From assembly GCA_020852275.1 (NCBI GenBank), contig JADZBE010000037.1, positions 1 through 50,892 of the forward strand: a stretch of 50,892 nt of DNA, in the 5' to 3' direction. The DNA is from Phycisphaerales bacterium (lineage in GTDB: Bacteria > Planctomycetota > Phycisphaerae > UBA1845). How positions within the stretch are numbered: position 1 is the stretch's first letter; every line of letters begins with the position of its first letter. The notes below the pieces were generated by a model. It was not told the origin of the DNA. It saw nothing but the letters and a program-made list of their open reading frames with translations, and made no database searches. Below are positions 26,143 to 34,827 of this stretch, in pieces. The position numbers were made by a program, and so were the translations under genes.

Positions 26143-27648
26143 CTACTCATGTGAAGGCTCATCCCAGGCCGGCGGATCCAAGGTAGGCGCATCCATGGGG
26201 GGTGCATCCGACGAAGCGAGATCGGGAGAGGGACCCTCCATGTCCTCCGTCAGCGCGGCCGGAGGCGTCGGGTTTGCGCGCCGTCGCGCGCGGGGCGGGC
26301 GCTTGCCGAGCTTCACGTCCTCGTCAAACGTCTTCTTCGAGCGGAGAATGTGATGGTAGTGCTGCGCGAAGCGGTGCGCTTCGTCGCGAATCTGCTGAAG
26401 CAGGCGCAGCGCGGGCGCGCTTCGCGGGAGCCGCATCGGAGCGGCCTTGCGCTGCACGTAGATTTCCTCCTCGCGTTTCGCCAGCGAGAGCACCATCGGC
26501 GGGCGGACGCCCATCTCCTCAAAGGCGTCGATCGCCGCGTGAAGCTGCCCGATCCCGCCGTCGATCACGATCAGGTCGGGATACAGCTCCTCCCCCCCCC
26601 CGGCGTGCCGGTAGCGCCGCGACACCACCTCGCGGATCGACGCATAATCGTCCACGCCCTCCACCGTCGCGATCCGGTATCGCTTGTACCCGGGCTTGAA
26701 CGGACGCCCGTCAATGAAGCAGACGAGCGAGCCGACCATGGCCTCCCCCTGGATGTGCGCGATGTCGATGCACTCCATGCTGCGCGGGCGCTGCTCCAGC
26801 TCCAGCACCTCCGCCAGCTCGTCCAGTCCCCTCGACGGGTCGATGTAGAACACCTCCGGCTGCTCGTTGGCTTCCACGTCGCCGGACAGCGACAGCGCGC
26901 CGATGGCCTTGATCTGATCGCGCAGCTTGGCTGCGTCCTCGAAACGCAGCTCCTGCGCCGCCCGTTCCATTTCCTTCTGCATCTGTCGCAGCACGAGGCT
27001 CCGCTTGCTGGCGAGGAACCGCCGCAGCCGCCGGATGTCCGCGCGGTAGGCCTCGCGGCTGATCAGGTCGGCGCAGGGCGCCGTGCACTGGTTGATGGCG
27101 TGCAGCAGGCACGGGCGGAAGAAGCGGCGCTTCTCGTCGTCTGCGCGGATGTCCAGCTCGCAGGTGCGGAACTTGAACACCTTCTGCAGCGCGTTGACCG
27201 CGTCGCGCAGCCCCTGCGGCGAGGTGAACGGACCGTACAGCTTCGTGCCGCCGGGCCGCGGCGTGCGCGTGACAAAGACCCCGGGGTAGTCGTCGCGCAG
27301 GGTAATCTCGATGTAGGGGAACGTCTTGCCGTCGCGCAGCAGCACGTTGTGCGGGGGCTGGATGTCTTTGATGAGCCGCGCCTCGCGCAGCATCGCGTCC
27401 ACCTCGGTCTCACACTCGAGGAAGTCCACGTCCGCCACCCGCGTGATCATCCGCGCGATGTCCGGCCCGCGCGTGGCCAGCAGGTCCGCCGACGGCTGGA
27501 AATAGCTCATCACCCGCCCGCGAAGCTCCTTGGCCTTGCCGACGTACAAGACCCGCCCCTCAACGTCTTTCATGAGATAAACGCCGGGCGATTTCGGGAA
27601 CCGCGCGATCCTGTCGCGGAGGTGCTCAATCCGTTCGTCTTCGGTCAT
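26143..27648 (-). CDS. uvrC: UvrABC excinuclease subunit C, short form without HhH domain
   Basis: A 501-residue nucleotide-excision-repair nuclease. It has the GIY-YIG nuclease (about 17-95; GVYLMKDVEGRVLYVGKAKELRGRV), a Cys cluster (FRTCELD, RPCLLHAINQCTAPC) matching the reported Fe-S ligands, the UVR/UvrB-binding motif (LRQMQKEMERAAQELRFEDA, about 218-250) and the RNase H-like 5' nuclease with CIDIAHIQG, VIDGGIGQLHAA and DEAHRFAQHYH. Usual UvrC is about 600 residues and ends in tandem helix-hairpin-helix motifs. Here the chain ends soon after HHILRSKKTFDED in a Pro/Ala/Asp-rich tail, so the HhH DNA-binding part is missing. A 10-base C run (26592-26601) lies within the RNase H region. No ribosome site is seen; a TATAAT sits seven bases before the ATG. 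Confidence 0.93.
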   Translation of the reverse strand: MTEDERIEHLRDRIARFPKSPGVYLMKDVEGRVLYVGKAKELRGRVMSYFQPSADLLATRGPDIARMITRVADVDFLECETEVDAMLREARLIKDIQPPHNVLLRDGKTFPYIEITLRDDYPGVFVTRTPRPGGTKLYGPFTSPQGLRDAVNALQKVFKFRTCELDIRADDEKRRFFRPCLLHAINQCTAPCADLISREAYRADIRRLRRFLASKRSLVLRQMQKEMERAAQELRFEDAAKLRDQIKAIGALSLSGDVEANEQPEVFYIDPSRGLDELAEVLELEQRPRSMECIDIAHIQGEAMVGSLVCFIDGRPFKPGYKRYRIATVEGVDDYASIREVVSRRYRHAGGGEELYPDLIVIDGGIGQLHAAIDAFEEMGVRPPMVLSLAKREEEIYVQRKAAPMRLPRSAPALRLLQQIRDEAHRFAQHYHHILRSKKTFDEDVKLGKRPPRARRRANPTPPAALTEDMEGPSPDLASSDAPPMDAPTLDPPAWDEPSHE

Positions 27649-27654
27649 GCGCGG

Positions 27655-27660
27655 ATTATA
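27655..27660 (-). promoter_or_regulatory. Candidate -10 element, leaderless uvrC start
   Basis: TATAAT on the minus strand ends six bases before the uvrC ATG (27648). If used, transcription would start at or next to the ATG, giving a leaderless mRNA, consistent with the absence of a Shine-Dalgarno. No good -35 is seen at 16-18 bases. Confidence 0.35.
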
Positions 27661-27776
27661 GCCGGTCGGACGGAAACGCGCGGTCAGGCCGGGTGGCGCG
27701 AATCTTCAGCGCTGGGCACGTGGAGTGCACGACCGCGCATGGGTTTTCCGCCTGCCAGGGCTTGGCGGTTCAGGCG

Positions 27777-28379
27777 TCACGCCATGGTGAAGGATGCTCC
27801 CAGCCCGAGCCGCAGGGCCTTGCGCGCCTTGTAGCACAGCGTTCGCACGGCGCCGGGCGAGCGCTCCATGCGCCGTGCGGCCTCTGCGAGCGATTGCCCT
27901 TCGACGTAGACCAGCTTCAGCGCCGTGCGCTGGGAAGGCGGCAGCGCGGCGAGCACGCAATCCATGCTCTGCTGGAAGTCCGACTCCGCGGCGGCAGCCG
28001 AAGCGTGCGCGTCCGCCGGGATATCTTCGGCGGACGCGTGAGCGTATTCGAGTTTCCACCTTTTTCCGCCGCCGCGTTTCACGGCGCGTTGAATGCGCAC
28101 CGCGTCTTGAAGCCGGTGCAGCGCGATGCGCGCCAGCCAGCGCCGCAAGACGTGAGCGTCGGTCGCCGTCGTGATGGAGCTCGCGTGGCGGAACAGGTCG
28201 ATGTAGGCCTCCTGGAGAACGTCGTCGGCGTCGATCAGACCGCGCACATCGGACGGAATGCGCGGCGCGATTCGGCGACACAGCGCCGTCCTCGATTCCG
28301 ACACGAAATGGCGCAGCCAAGGCAGGTCTCGCTCGATGCAGACGGGCGCGTCGCAGTCGCAAGGCGTGGCGGCCGGCAT
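27777..28379 (-). CDS. ECF-like RNA polymerase sigma factor
   Basis: A 200-residue sigma-70 family protein of extracytoplasmic-function size. Region 2 (about 30-90) shows the DADDVLQEAYIDLFRH motif of core binding, followed by RRWLARIALHRLQDAVR. After an Ala/Asp-rich linker (about 108-135), region 4 (about 140-190) shows LPPSQRTALKLVYVEGQSLAEAARRMERSPGAVRTLCYKARKAL, a clear -35-recognising helix-turn-helix. The N-terminal CDCDAPVC is unusual and could bind metal (inference). The ATG at 28379 has GAGAGG upstream. No anti-sigma gene is adjacent. Planctomycetes often carry many ECF factors. It lies 128 bases upstream of uvrC on the same strand; the targets are unknown. Confidence 0.88.
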   Translation of the reverse strand: MPAATPCDCDAPVCIERDLPWLRHFVSESRTALCRRIAPRIPSDVRGLIDADDVLQEAYIDLFRHASSITTATDAHVLRRWLARIALHRLQDAVRIQRAVKRGGGKRWKLEYAHASAEDIPADAHASAAAAESDFQQSMDCVLAALPPSQRTALKLVYVEGQSLAEAARRMERSPGAVRTLCYKARKALRLGLGASFTMA

Positions 28380-29425
28380 GGATGCACCTCTCCTCTCCCG
28401 AGTGTCGCGTCCAAGTCTCCGGCCTGCGCTGACTCATACATTCTACCGGTTTCACCCGGTGAAACAAGGCATGCAGAATGGGCGCGATAATCGACGGCGT
28501 CTTAGCGCAGCCGCGGCGCCGCGAAACGGCGGCGTGGGAATGGAGCACGACGCCGGGCTTGGGATTCGAGCAGATGTCAACGGCGGAGTCTTAAGAACGA
28601 GAAGCGAATGACCCGGCGCCATTGCCAATATTGAGAGGCGGCGCTGAGATCGCAGACCTTCGCGCGAAGCAGCGCAGGTGCTCGGATATTCGCGCAACCG
28701 AAAACCTCCTCTCAGCGATGATTTCAGGGCGCGCCCGAAACGGTTCTTTCGGTTGAACATATGAGGGGCTGCTCCCGCACGATTCCGGCGCGATGTCGCC
28801 ATCGGTGCGGTGTCTCTCGTCAATCGACGAACCGTGGCCGTCCTGCGTGGGATGCGCTCCGGCATCAGCAACATCATTGGGAATCGCTGCGGGCGCGAAG
28901 GAGGGGGAGGTTCTTTTCGCGCCCGCTCCACTGGTCGGATCGTTTCTGTGTTCGTTTTGGAGTTCTCATGCCGCCTCCTCCCGGTTTCTGACTCGACGGA
29001 GGAAGCCGGGAGGGGATACGGCAGTCAGCAGGCGGGTGCGGGCAGCAGGCGGGTGCGGGCGGCGACGGCTTCTCCGACGCCGCGCGGTGGCTTGTGGGGC
29101 GGACCGGTCCGGCTTCAGCGCTGACGCGAAGACAGGCGGCGCGTCCGCGGTCGTCGTCGCTGGATTCGGCTCGGTCGTCTTTTTGCAAATGCGGGCGAGG
29201 AGACTTTGTGTTTCGGACGTGCGATGCGTGGATGCGCGTGCGGGGCCCTCCGTAGCAGTGGGAATCGTGGGGGGAAAGAACCGTCCAGCGCCCGATGTGC
29301 GTCGCCGGCGAAGAGGCGGACGGTCCGGCTGCGCGAAGCGGGCTTGCATCGGTTCGGAGGCTGGAAACGCACCAAGCGTCCGCGACAGTGTGTGAGATTC
29401 TCAGGATGGAGAGGAGGCGTTTGAT
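28380..29425. other. 1-kb intergenic region without a recognised gene
   Basis: This is the longest gap in the window, between the divergent sigma factor and secreted protein genes. Several ORFs cross it in different frames, but none has a plausible start or protein-like composition. A 17-bp direct repeat pair lies at 29026-29059. The region 28600-28760 is less GC-rich. Promoters, or a small RNA, may be present, but nothing specific can be called. Confidence 0.5.
29026..29059. repeat. 17-bp x2 tandem repeat
   Basis: cagcaggcgggtgcggg occurs at 29026-29042 and again at 29043-29059 with no mismatch. Confidence 0.9.
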
Positions 29426-30394
29426 ATGAGAGTGGCTCTTGCAGCGATTCTTGTTTGTTGTGTGTGCGTCGGGGTTTATGGCGATCAAAGCCCCGCGCAG
29501 ATCGGCCCCGCGACGCATGTGATCGGCGGACACATCGACGTTCCGCCGCCCAGCTTCACGCTGGATGAAATCTACAACACTTTGTACATCACGGACAACC
29601 AGTTGTACATCAACGGCAACGGCGATGCCTACGCTGGGCAGGGCGTGTTCGGAAGCGACTCCGACCTGCAGTTCGTGGACGACGTTCGCTTCGAAGAAGA
29701 CTGCTGCGTGGATGTGGCCGTCCGCGACCACCTGGGCTTTTTCGGCACGGGGTATCGCCAGCTTCAGGTCGCGTTGTACGCCGAGGATGGCAACTGCCAT
29801 CCGAATGAGGCGGAGGAGTGCTCCACCCTGTCCAGCAACGTGGGCATGGCGTTCTTCCAGGACACCATTTTCGGTCTGCTGGGCACCCGCAGCACGGTCC
29901 AGACGGATGGCTCCTGCTGCGCCCCGGCGGGCAACTACTTCGTCGAGATTCGTCCGTACATTCCGGGCGAGAATGGCGACTGGGGTTACACCCCGCGCGA
30001 CGGCACGCTGCTCAATTGCGACAGCCATCTGCGTGACGGCGGAGTCGGCAACCCGGGATACGGCACCCTCACGTGGGTGTCCTCGGGCGACTACGGGTAC
30101 GGCGTGGGCACGGTCTCCCAGGCTCTTTCCGTGGAATGCGGCCCGCCGACGGCGCGGTGCATCTATCAGGTCAACAAGGTGAAGAACATGGCGACCCTGT
30201 GCGGCGTCGTGTGCGACACCTGCCCGTATGTCCGGGGCGACCTGGTCTGCACCAATGAGTGCCCGAACGGCACTGCGGATTGCCGCGAGCGCCTGAAGGG
30301 CTTTAATGCCTGCCCGAACGGCGCCGCCTGCAAGGTGATTGCCGATCTGGTCGGGTGCGACATTCCGCCGGGCAACTGCAAGCGTTGCCGGTAG
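29426..30394 (+). CDS. Secreted Cys-rich protein of unknown function
   Basis: A 322-residue exported protein. The signal peptide MRVALAAILVCCVCVGVYG is followed by a beta-rich domain (about 45-240) with many acidic and aromatic residues (DEIYNTLYITDNQLYINGNG, DLQFVDDVRFEEDCCVDVAV, CCAPAGNYFVEIRPYIPGEN), resembling extracellular beta-sandwich proteins. The last 80 residues are very Cys-rich (ARCIYQVNKVKNMATLCGVV, CDTCPYVRGDLVC, final NCKRCR), with about 14 Cys, implying disulphides or metal sites outside the cytoplasm. The end is placed like the Cys-bounded modules of neighbouring secreted proteins but is only weakly similar. GGAGAGGAGG lies about nine bases before the ATG. A strong hairpin (30431-30463) follows, so it is probably a single-gene unit. 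Confidence 0.75.
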   Translation: MRVALAAILVCCVCVGVYGDQSPAQIGPATHVIGGHIDVPPPSFTLDEIYNTLYITDNQLYINGNGDAYAGQGVFGSDSDLQFVDDVRFEEDCCVDVAVRDHLGFFGTGYRQLQVALYAEDGNCHPNEAEECSTLSSNVGMAFFQDTIFGLLGTRSTVQTDGSCCAPAGNYFVEIRPYIPGENGDWGYTPRDGTLLNCDSHLRDGGVGNPGYGTLTWVSSGDYGYGVGTVSQALSVECGPPTARCIYQVNKVKNMATLCGVVCDTCPYVRGDLVCTNECPNGTADCRERLKGFNACPNGAACKVIADLVGCDIPPGNCKRCR

Positions 30395-30430
30395 TGGCTT
30401 GAGGCGTTGATTGACAAGTGAGGCTTAACC

Positions 30431-30463
30431 CGCGACCGCGCCGGCAGGACCGGCGCGGTCGCG
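30431..30463 (+). terminator. Perfect 14-bp inverted repeat after the secreted protein gene
   Basis: Arms 30431-30444 (cgcgaccgcgccgg) and 30450-30463 (ccggcgcggtcgcg) pair perfectly around a 5-base loop, 37 bases after the stop. No T run follows. It lies between convergent genes and may serve both directions. Confidence 0.75.
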
Positions 30464-30551
30464 CCATGAATGGGAAGGGCATCGAGGCTTGCGGCGAGTC
30501 GCCCGCTCGCGTGGGCCGCGTGGACCGCGTGACGGAGGGAGGCTTGTTCGA

Positions 30552-31874
30552 CTACACAAGCCCCGCAATCGCGGCGCCCTCGCGCACAATGCGAATGGGG
30601 CGATCTCCAGGCGCCAGCAAATTCTTCGACGGGTCGATGCCCAGTTGAGTGAACAGCGTGGCCGCCACGTCGCCCGGTGTAACCGGTCGCTCCCTCGGCT
30701 CGGTGGCGTAGGCGTTGGACTCGCCGATCACCTGTCCCCCGCGAACGCCGCCGCCGGCGAAGGCGATACTGAACACCTTAGGCCAGTGGTCGCGCCCGCG
30801 ATCCTTGTTGATGCGCGTCGTGCGGCCGAACTCGGTGGAGAGCACGACGAGCGTCTTGCCCAGCAGCCCGCGCGATTCAAGGTCGCCCAGCAGCGCCGCG
30901 TAGGCCTGATCCAGCGGCGGCACCAGCTTGCGCATTCCGGCGTGCACGTCGACGTGCATGTCCCAGCCGCCGAAGAACACGGTGACAAACCTTGTCCCGG
31001 CTTCGATCAGCCGGCGGGCCATCAGCAGGCGCTGTCCGATGGCGGTTCGCCCGTAGGCGTCGCGGACGGCGGCCGGCTCGGCTTGGATGTTGAACGCCTC
31101 CCGCGCGGAAGGCGAACTGATCAGGTCGTAGGCTCGCTGATAAAACGTCTCCATCGCGTCCAGCGCGTCACTTTTCTCCGCGGCTGCGAAATGAGCGTCC
31201 ACGGTGTTGAGCAATCCCCGCCGCCGCGCCATGCGCGTCTCGTCCACGCCCGGCGGCGGATTCAGGTCGCGGACCACGAACTGATCGCTCTGCGGCTCGC
31301 CGCCGAGGCTGAACGGACCGAACGCGGAACTCAAATAGCCGGTCCCCGCGAAGCCGGATCCGCTGCTCGCGTCGGGGACGCAGATGTACGGAGGGAGGCT
31401 ACGGCGCATGCCCAGCTCGTGCGCGACCACCGACCCCATGCTCGGATAGGTGACGGCCGGGCTGGGCTTGTACCCGGTGAGCATGTTGTGCGTGCCGCGT
31501 TCGTGGGCAGCCTCGCCGTGGGTCATGGAGCGGATGACCGCGAGCTTGTCTGCGATCCGCGCGGTCTGTCGCCACAGACCGGAGAATTGGACGCCGGGCA
31601 CGTTGCCACCGACGGTCCCCAGTTCGCCACGGATTTCGATCGGCGCCATCGGCTTGGGATCGAAGGAGTCGATGTGGCTCATCCCGCCTTCGAGAAAAAT
31701 GTAGATGACGGAGTCGGCGAGCGGCGCGGGGACGGGCGCGGCGGCAGAGGGGGTGGCGGTCGGAGGATCTTGAACGGCGGCACGCGCCTGGAGTTTCAGG
31801 AACTCCCCGAGCGTCAATCCTGCAGCTCCCAGGAACCCGACGCGGAGCATCTCGCGCCGCGTGACGGGGCGCAT
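30552..31874 (-). CDS. DUF1501 (sulfatase-like fold) protein with Tat leader
   Basis: A 440-residue protein of the planctomycete DUF1501 family. The twin-arginine leader (TRREMLRVGFLGAAGLTLGE) predicts folded export. Family blocks seen are SVIYIFLEGGMSHIDSFDPK, VQFSGLWRQTARIADKLAVI, SMTHGEAAHERGTHNMLTGY, YPSMGSVVAHELG, FVTVFFGGWDMHVDVHAGM, LVVLSTEFGRTTRINKDRGR, DHWPKVFSIAFAGGGVRGGQ and DVAATLFTQLGIDPSKN. The fold is related to alkaline phosphatase/sulfatase enzymes, with metal-site-like Asp and His residues, but no substrate is known. DUF1501 genes are usually paired with a DUF1549/DUF1553 cytochrome-type gene; here none is adjacent. The ATG at 31874 is chosen because it begins the leader. 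Confidence 0.9.
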   Translation of the reverse strand: MRPVTRREMLRVGFLGAAGLTLGEFLKLQARAAVQDPPTATPSAAAPVPAPLADSVIYIFLEGGMSHIDSFDPKPMAPIEIRGELGTVGGNVPGVQFSGLWRQTARIADKLAVIRSMTHGEAAHERGTHNMLTGYKPSPAVTYPSMGSVVAHELGMRRSLPPYICVPDASSGSGFAGTGYLSSAFGPFSLGGEPQSDQFVVRDLNPPPGVDETRMARRRGLLNTVDAHFAAAEKSDALDAMETFYQRAYDLISSPSAREAFNIQAEPAAVRDAYGRTAIGQRLLMARRLIEAGTRFVTVFFGGWDMHVDVHAGMRKLVPPLDQAYAALLGDLESRGLLGKTLVVLSTEFGRTTRINKDRGRDHWPKVFSIAFAGGGVRGGQVIGESNAYATEPRERPVTPGDVAATLFTQLGIDPSKNLLAPGDRPIRIVREGAAIAGLV

Positions 31875-32109
31875 ATGCCATGGATCCTGCTGAAGGATCG
31901 GCAGCCTGCGTCGATCCACGAATTGCCCCCTCTCTGCGATGTTGCCTGTGCGGTTCAATGGGCGCGACGAGTCGTTCACGCCGCTCCATGCGCTTACCAC
32001 TCTACGCCGTCGAGCGGGGACAGGTCAACGAGCCGCCGGCCAACGGAGCGGAAGCGGCCTGTCCCGGAACCCGCGCGGATTGCCTGCACACCGGGGGTGA
32101 CGCGCATCC

Positions 32110-32154
32110 CCGTCGAACACCGTTCCGTCGAACGCCATACCGTCGAACGCCGCC
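32110..32154. repeat. 15-bp x3 tandem repeat
   Basis: Units ccgtcgaacaccgtt, ccgtcgaacgccata and ccgtcgaacgccgcc lie head to tail. Confidence 0.85.
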
Positions 32155-32230
32155 CACGCTTGCGCTTGGGGCTCGGATGGGCGGGCCTGACTTTCCTTTT
32201 CCGAACCCGTAGCGCAAGCGAGCGTCTCCG
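32153..32230. repeat. AACCCGAAGCGC repeats, inverted pair
   Basis: An inverted copy (cgcttgcgcttggggctcgg) and a direct copy (ttttccgaacccgtagcgca, agcgagcg) face each other with about 12 bases between them. Same family as 23588-23717, 37098-37127 and 50780-50809. Confidence 0.75.
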
Positions 32231-32283
32231 CCGTCGTGTGCGCCCGAAACCCAGGCCGATCACCTGCAAGGTTTGCAAGCAAC

Positions 32284-34521
32284 TCATGACGCGACGGAGC
32301 CGGGCCTGGCATGGCTGAGCACGATGCGGATTTCGTTGTACGTCACTTCGCCGCTCAGGTGCTCGAAGATCGGTTTGAGTCGCGCGCTGCCCGCCTCCCG
32401 GACGGCGTCGGTCACGCGGCGGTAGCGGTCCGGCGGGATCCAGCGCGCCACGTCCTTCGGGCGCTCCTGCTCGACGTAGGCCGTGAGATAATTCCACACC
32501 GTGCTTTCCGCGCGGCCGGTGCGCTGCATCACGCCTTCCACGGTCAAACCCGCCTTGAACATCTCGCGGACGTTGTCAGGCAGCGGGCGCGGGCGGCGCT
32601 GCGGGCGGGACGCGGCGTCTTCCGATTCCGCGTCGCGCGTCAGGCCGTGTTGTGCGCAAAAGGCGTCCAGCACCGCCAGCAGCGCGCCGCCGAAATCCTT
32701 GAGTTTCCGCTCGCCCATGCCGGGCACGGCGGCGAGCGCGTCGATCGAAGACGGGCGCACGCGTGCAAGGTGCCGCAGGGTCGAGTCACCCAGCACGACA
32801 AACGCCGGCACGCCGCGCTGACCGGCCAGCTCGCGCCGCCACTCGCGCAGATGCTCGAACAGCCCCGCGTCCACGTCGCGCCAGGCGTCCTCTTCCTGCT
32901 TCGTCTTGGACACCGGCGCGGTGCGGGGAATGTTGAGGCTGACTTTCTGCTCCCCGCGAAGCACGCGCCAGGATTCCTGATTCAACGAGAGCACGGGCCT
33001 CTCACCCATGGACCGCGTCAGCAATCCCTGATCCAACAACTGAAACGTCAAACTCACCAGCGTCTTCTGATCAAAGTCCTTGAGTAGACCAAACGTGGAG
33101 ACGCGCTCGTGCCCGTGGCGTCGGATGCCGTCCGAGTCCGCGCCGCGCAGCACGTCCGCGATGTGAACGGCCCCGAACGACTGCCCGACGCGATACACGC
33201 ACGAGAGGATCTTCTGGGCGACGATCGAAGCGTCCTCGAGTCCCTGCTGCTCTTCCAGGCACACGTCGCACGCGCCGCACTCGGGTCGCTCATACCTTTG
33301 TCCGAAATACTCCGACAACATGCGATGCCGGCATTTCGCCAGCGTGGCATAACGCCGCATGTGGTTGAGCAGTTCGATGTAGCCGACCATGACTTCCGGC
33401 GGCGCGCCGGATTCGAGAACGCTCTTGGTAATCAGCAACTCCCATTTCATCGCGTCCGCGGCCGAGTACAGCAGCACGCACTCCGCCTCCAGACCGTCGC
33501 GTCCGGCGCGCCCGGTTTCCTGCTGATAATGCTCGACGGATTTGGGCATGGCCGAGTGAATGACGCAGCGCACGTCGCTGCGGTCGATGCCCATGCCGAA
33601 CGCCACGGTGGCCGTGACGACGTCGATTTTCTCGGCGGAGAAGCCGTCCTGCACGCGGCGGCGCTCGTCCGGCGTCATGCCCGCGTGATACGCCGCCACG
33701 CGGTGGCCGAGCTTTTTCAGCGAGTCGGCCATGCCTTCGGATTCCTTGCGCGTGATGCAATATACAATGGCGGCCTGCCGCTTGTGGCGCTGAAGAACGT
33801 CGTCCACCTGCCCCGCCGCGCGGACGCGCGGCACGACGCGATACACAAGGTTCGGGCGATCAAAGCGCCCGATCAGCACGTTGGGAGTCTCAAGCCCGAG
33901 CTGCGCGATGATGTCCTCGCGCACGCGCTGCGTGGCCGTGGCGGTGAAGGCGTGCAGGCTCGCGCCGGTGAACCGCTCCTTCAGCGCGCGCAGCTCGCGG
34001 TACTCCGGTCGGAAGTCGTGCCCCCAGTGGCTGATGCAATGCGCCTCGTCGATGGCGAACGTGCGGACGCCGAGTTGATCCACCCAGTCGAGGAACCGCG
34101 GCGTCATCAGTTTCTCGGGCGAGACGAACAGCAGTCGCAGTTGTCCCCGCGCGGCCGCGGCTTCGACCTCGTTGCGCTCTCCCATGCTCATGGAGCTGTT
34201 GATCGCCGCGGCTGGGTATCCGCATTGGCGCAGTCCGTCCACCTGGTCCTTCATGAGCGCGATCAGGGGCGAGACGATGACGTCGAGCCGGTTGGAGATG
34301 ATCGGCGGGATTTGATAGCAAACGGACTTGCCGCCGCCGGTGGGCATGACGACCAGCGAGTCGCGCTGCTCGACGCCGGCGCGTATCGCCTCCGCCTGCA
34401 GCGGTCGGAGCGACTCATATCCCCAGAATCGCTTGAGGACCTCGACGTATTCACCGGCGCCGGCGGGCGGCGCGGCCGGATCAGACTCGCGGGTTGCCGC
34501 TGTCGGGCGCGAAACCATCAT
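32284..34521 (-). CDS. recQ: ATP-dependent DNA helicase RecQ
   Basis: A 745-residue 3'-5' DNA helicase for recombination and fork repair. Order: helicase core with LRPLQAEAIRAGV, Walker A VVMPTGGGKSVCYQIPP, DEAH box AIDEAHCISHWGHDFRPEY, motif IV/V IVYCITRKESEGMADSL and VATVAFGMGIDRSDVRCVIH, motif VI QETGRAGRDG; zinc site CRHRMLSEYFGQRYERPECGACDVC; RQC winged helix; HRDC (about 560-640; FVVLGDSTLRHLARVRP). A further C-terminal block of about 100 residues (GLTVEGVMQRTGRAESTVWN) is a helix-turn-helix extension seen in a subset of bacterial RecQ proteins. The ATG at 34521 (MMVSRPTA) is preferred to a TTG at 34557. Divergent from rpsU. Confidence 0.95.
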   Translation of the reverse strand: MMVSRPTAATRESDPAAPPAGAGEYVEVLKRFWGYESLRPLQAEAIRAGVEQRDSLVVMPTGGGKSVCYQIPPIISNRLDVIVSPLIALMKDQVDGLRQCGYPAAAINSSMSMGERNEVEAAAARGQLRLLFVSPEKLMTPRFLDWVDQLGVRTFAIDEAHCISHWGHDFRPEYRELRALKERFTGASLHAFTATATQRVREDIIAQLGLETPNVLIGRFDRPNLVYRVVPRVRAAGQVDDVLQRHKRQAAIVYCITRKESEGMADSLKKLGHRVAAYHAGMTPDERRRVQDGFSAEKIDVVTATVAFGMGIDRSDVRCVIHSAMPKSVEHYQQETGRAGRDGLEAECVLLYSAADAMKWELLITKSVLESGAPPEVMVGYIELLNHMRRYATLAKCRHRMLSEYFGQRYERPECGACDVCLEEQQGLEDASIVAQKILSCVYRVGQSFGAVHIADVLRGADSDGIRRHGHERVSTFGLLKDFDQKTLVSLTFQLLDQGLLTRSMGERPVLSLNQESWRVLRGEQKVSLNIPRTAPVSKTKQEEDAWRDVDAGLFEHLREWRRELAGQRGVPAFVVLGDSTLRHLARVRPSSIDALAAVPGMGERKLKDFGGALLAVLDAFCAQHGLTRDAESEDAASRPQRRPRPLPDNVREMFKAGLTVEGVMQRTGRAESTVWNYLTAYVEQERPKDVARWIPPDRYRRVTDAVREAGSARLKPIFEHLSGEVTYNEIRIVLSHARPGSVAS

Positions 34522-34731
34522 GACTGGAAGATACCCGCGGCGCGTTTCAGGCCGCAACCGGCCCCCTGTTGATTCGAAGCACGATACGGGGTCAGCGAGT
34601 TAGCGTTCGCGGCAATGTGCGGATAACATCTTGTCAGTACAAAGGATACGGCGATGCTGTGTGATGCCCGGCCAATCAAGCGCGCACCGTCGCCGACTTT
34701 TCTGCACGGGTGGCGTTCCGCGAGCCGATGC

Positions 34732-34737
34732 GTATAA
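34732..34737 (+). promoter_or_regulatory. Candidate -10 element of the rpsU promoter
   Basis: A perfect TATAAT lies about 90 bases before the rpsU start in an otherwise GC-rich gap. The -35 position, about 17 bases upstream, is only weakly consensus-like. Confidence 0.45.
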
Positions 34738-34827
34738 TCGCCCCTCCCACGCGCGGGTTGGGCGAAGGCAGCGCCCGAATGAAGTTCGCGCGCCGGGGAC
34801 GGGTGTTTGATGCTCTGGGAGTTGTGA

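Larger units (their letters stand above)
31875..32283. other. Intergenic region with tandem and dispersed repeats
   Basis: No gene is seen between recQ and the DUF1501 gene. It holds a 15-bp x3 tandem repeat (32110-32154) directly followed by an inverted and a direct copy of the AACCCGAAGCGC repeat (about 32153-32185 and 32197-32230). Confidence 0.6.

Noticed and set aside
24543..26186. Plus-strand ORF of 547 codons
   Set aside because: Shadow of the exported protein on the minus strand, which has a signal peptide and ribosome site.
26350..27834. Plus-strand ORF of 494 codons
   Set aside because: Antisense to uvrC, whose domains are unmistakable.
28793..29395. Plus-strand ORF of 200 codons in the 1-kb gap
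   Set aside because: No convincing start, mixed low-complexity composition, and overlapping ORFs in other frames are equally long.
30489..32318. Plus-strand ORF of 609 codons
   Set aside because: Antisense to the DUF1501 gene and running through intergenic repeats.
33109..34572. Plus-strand ORF of 487 codons
   Set aside because: Antisense to recQ; Arg/His-rich with no motif.
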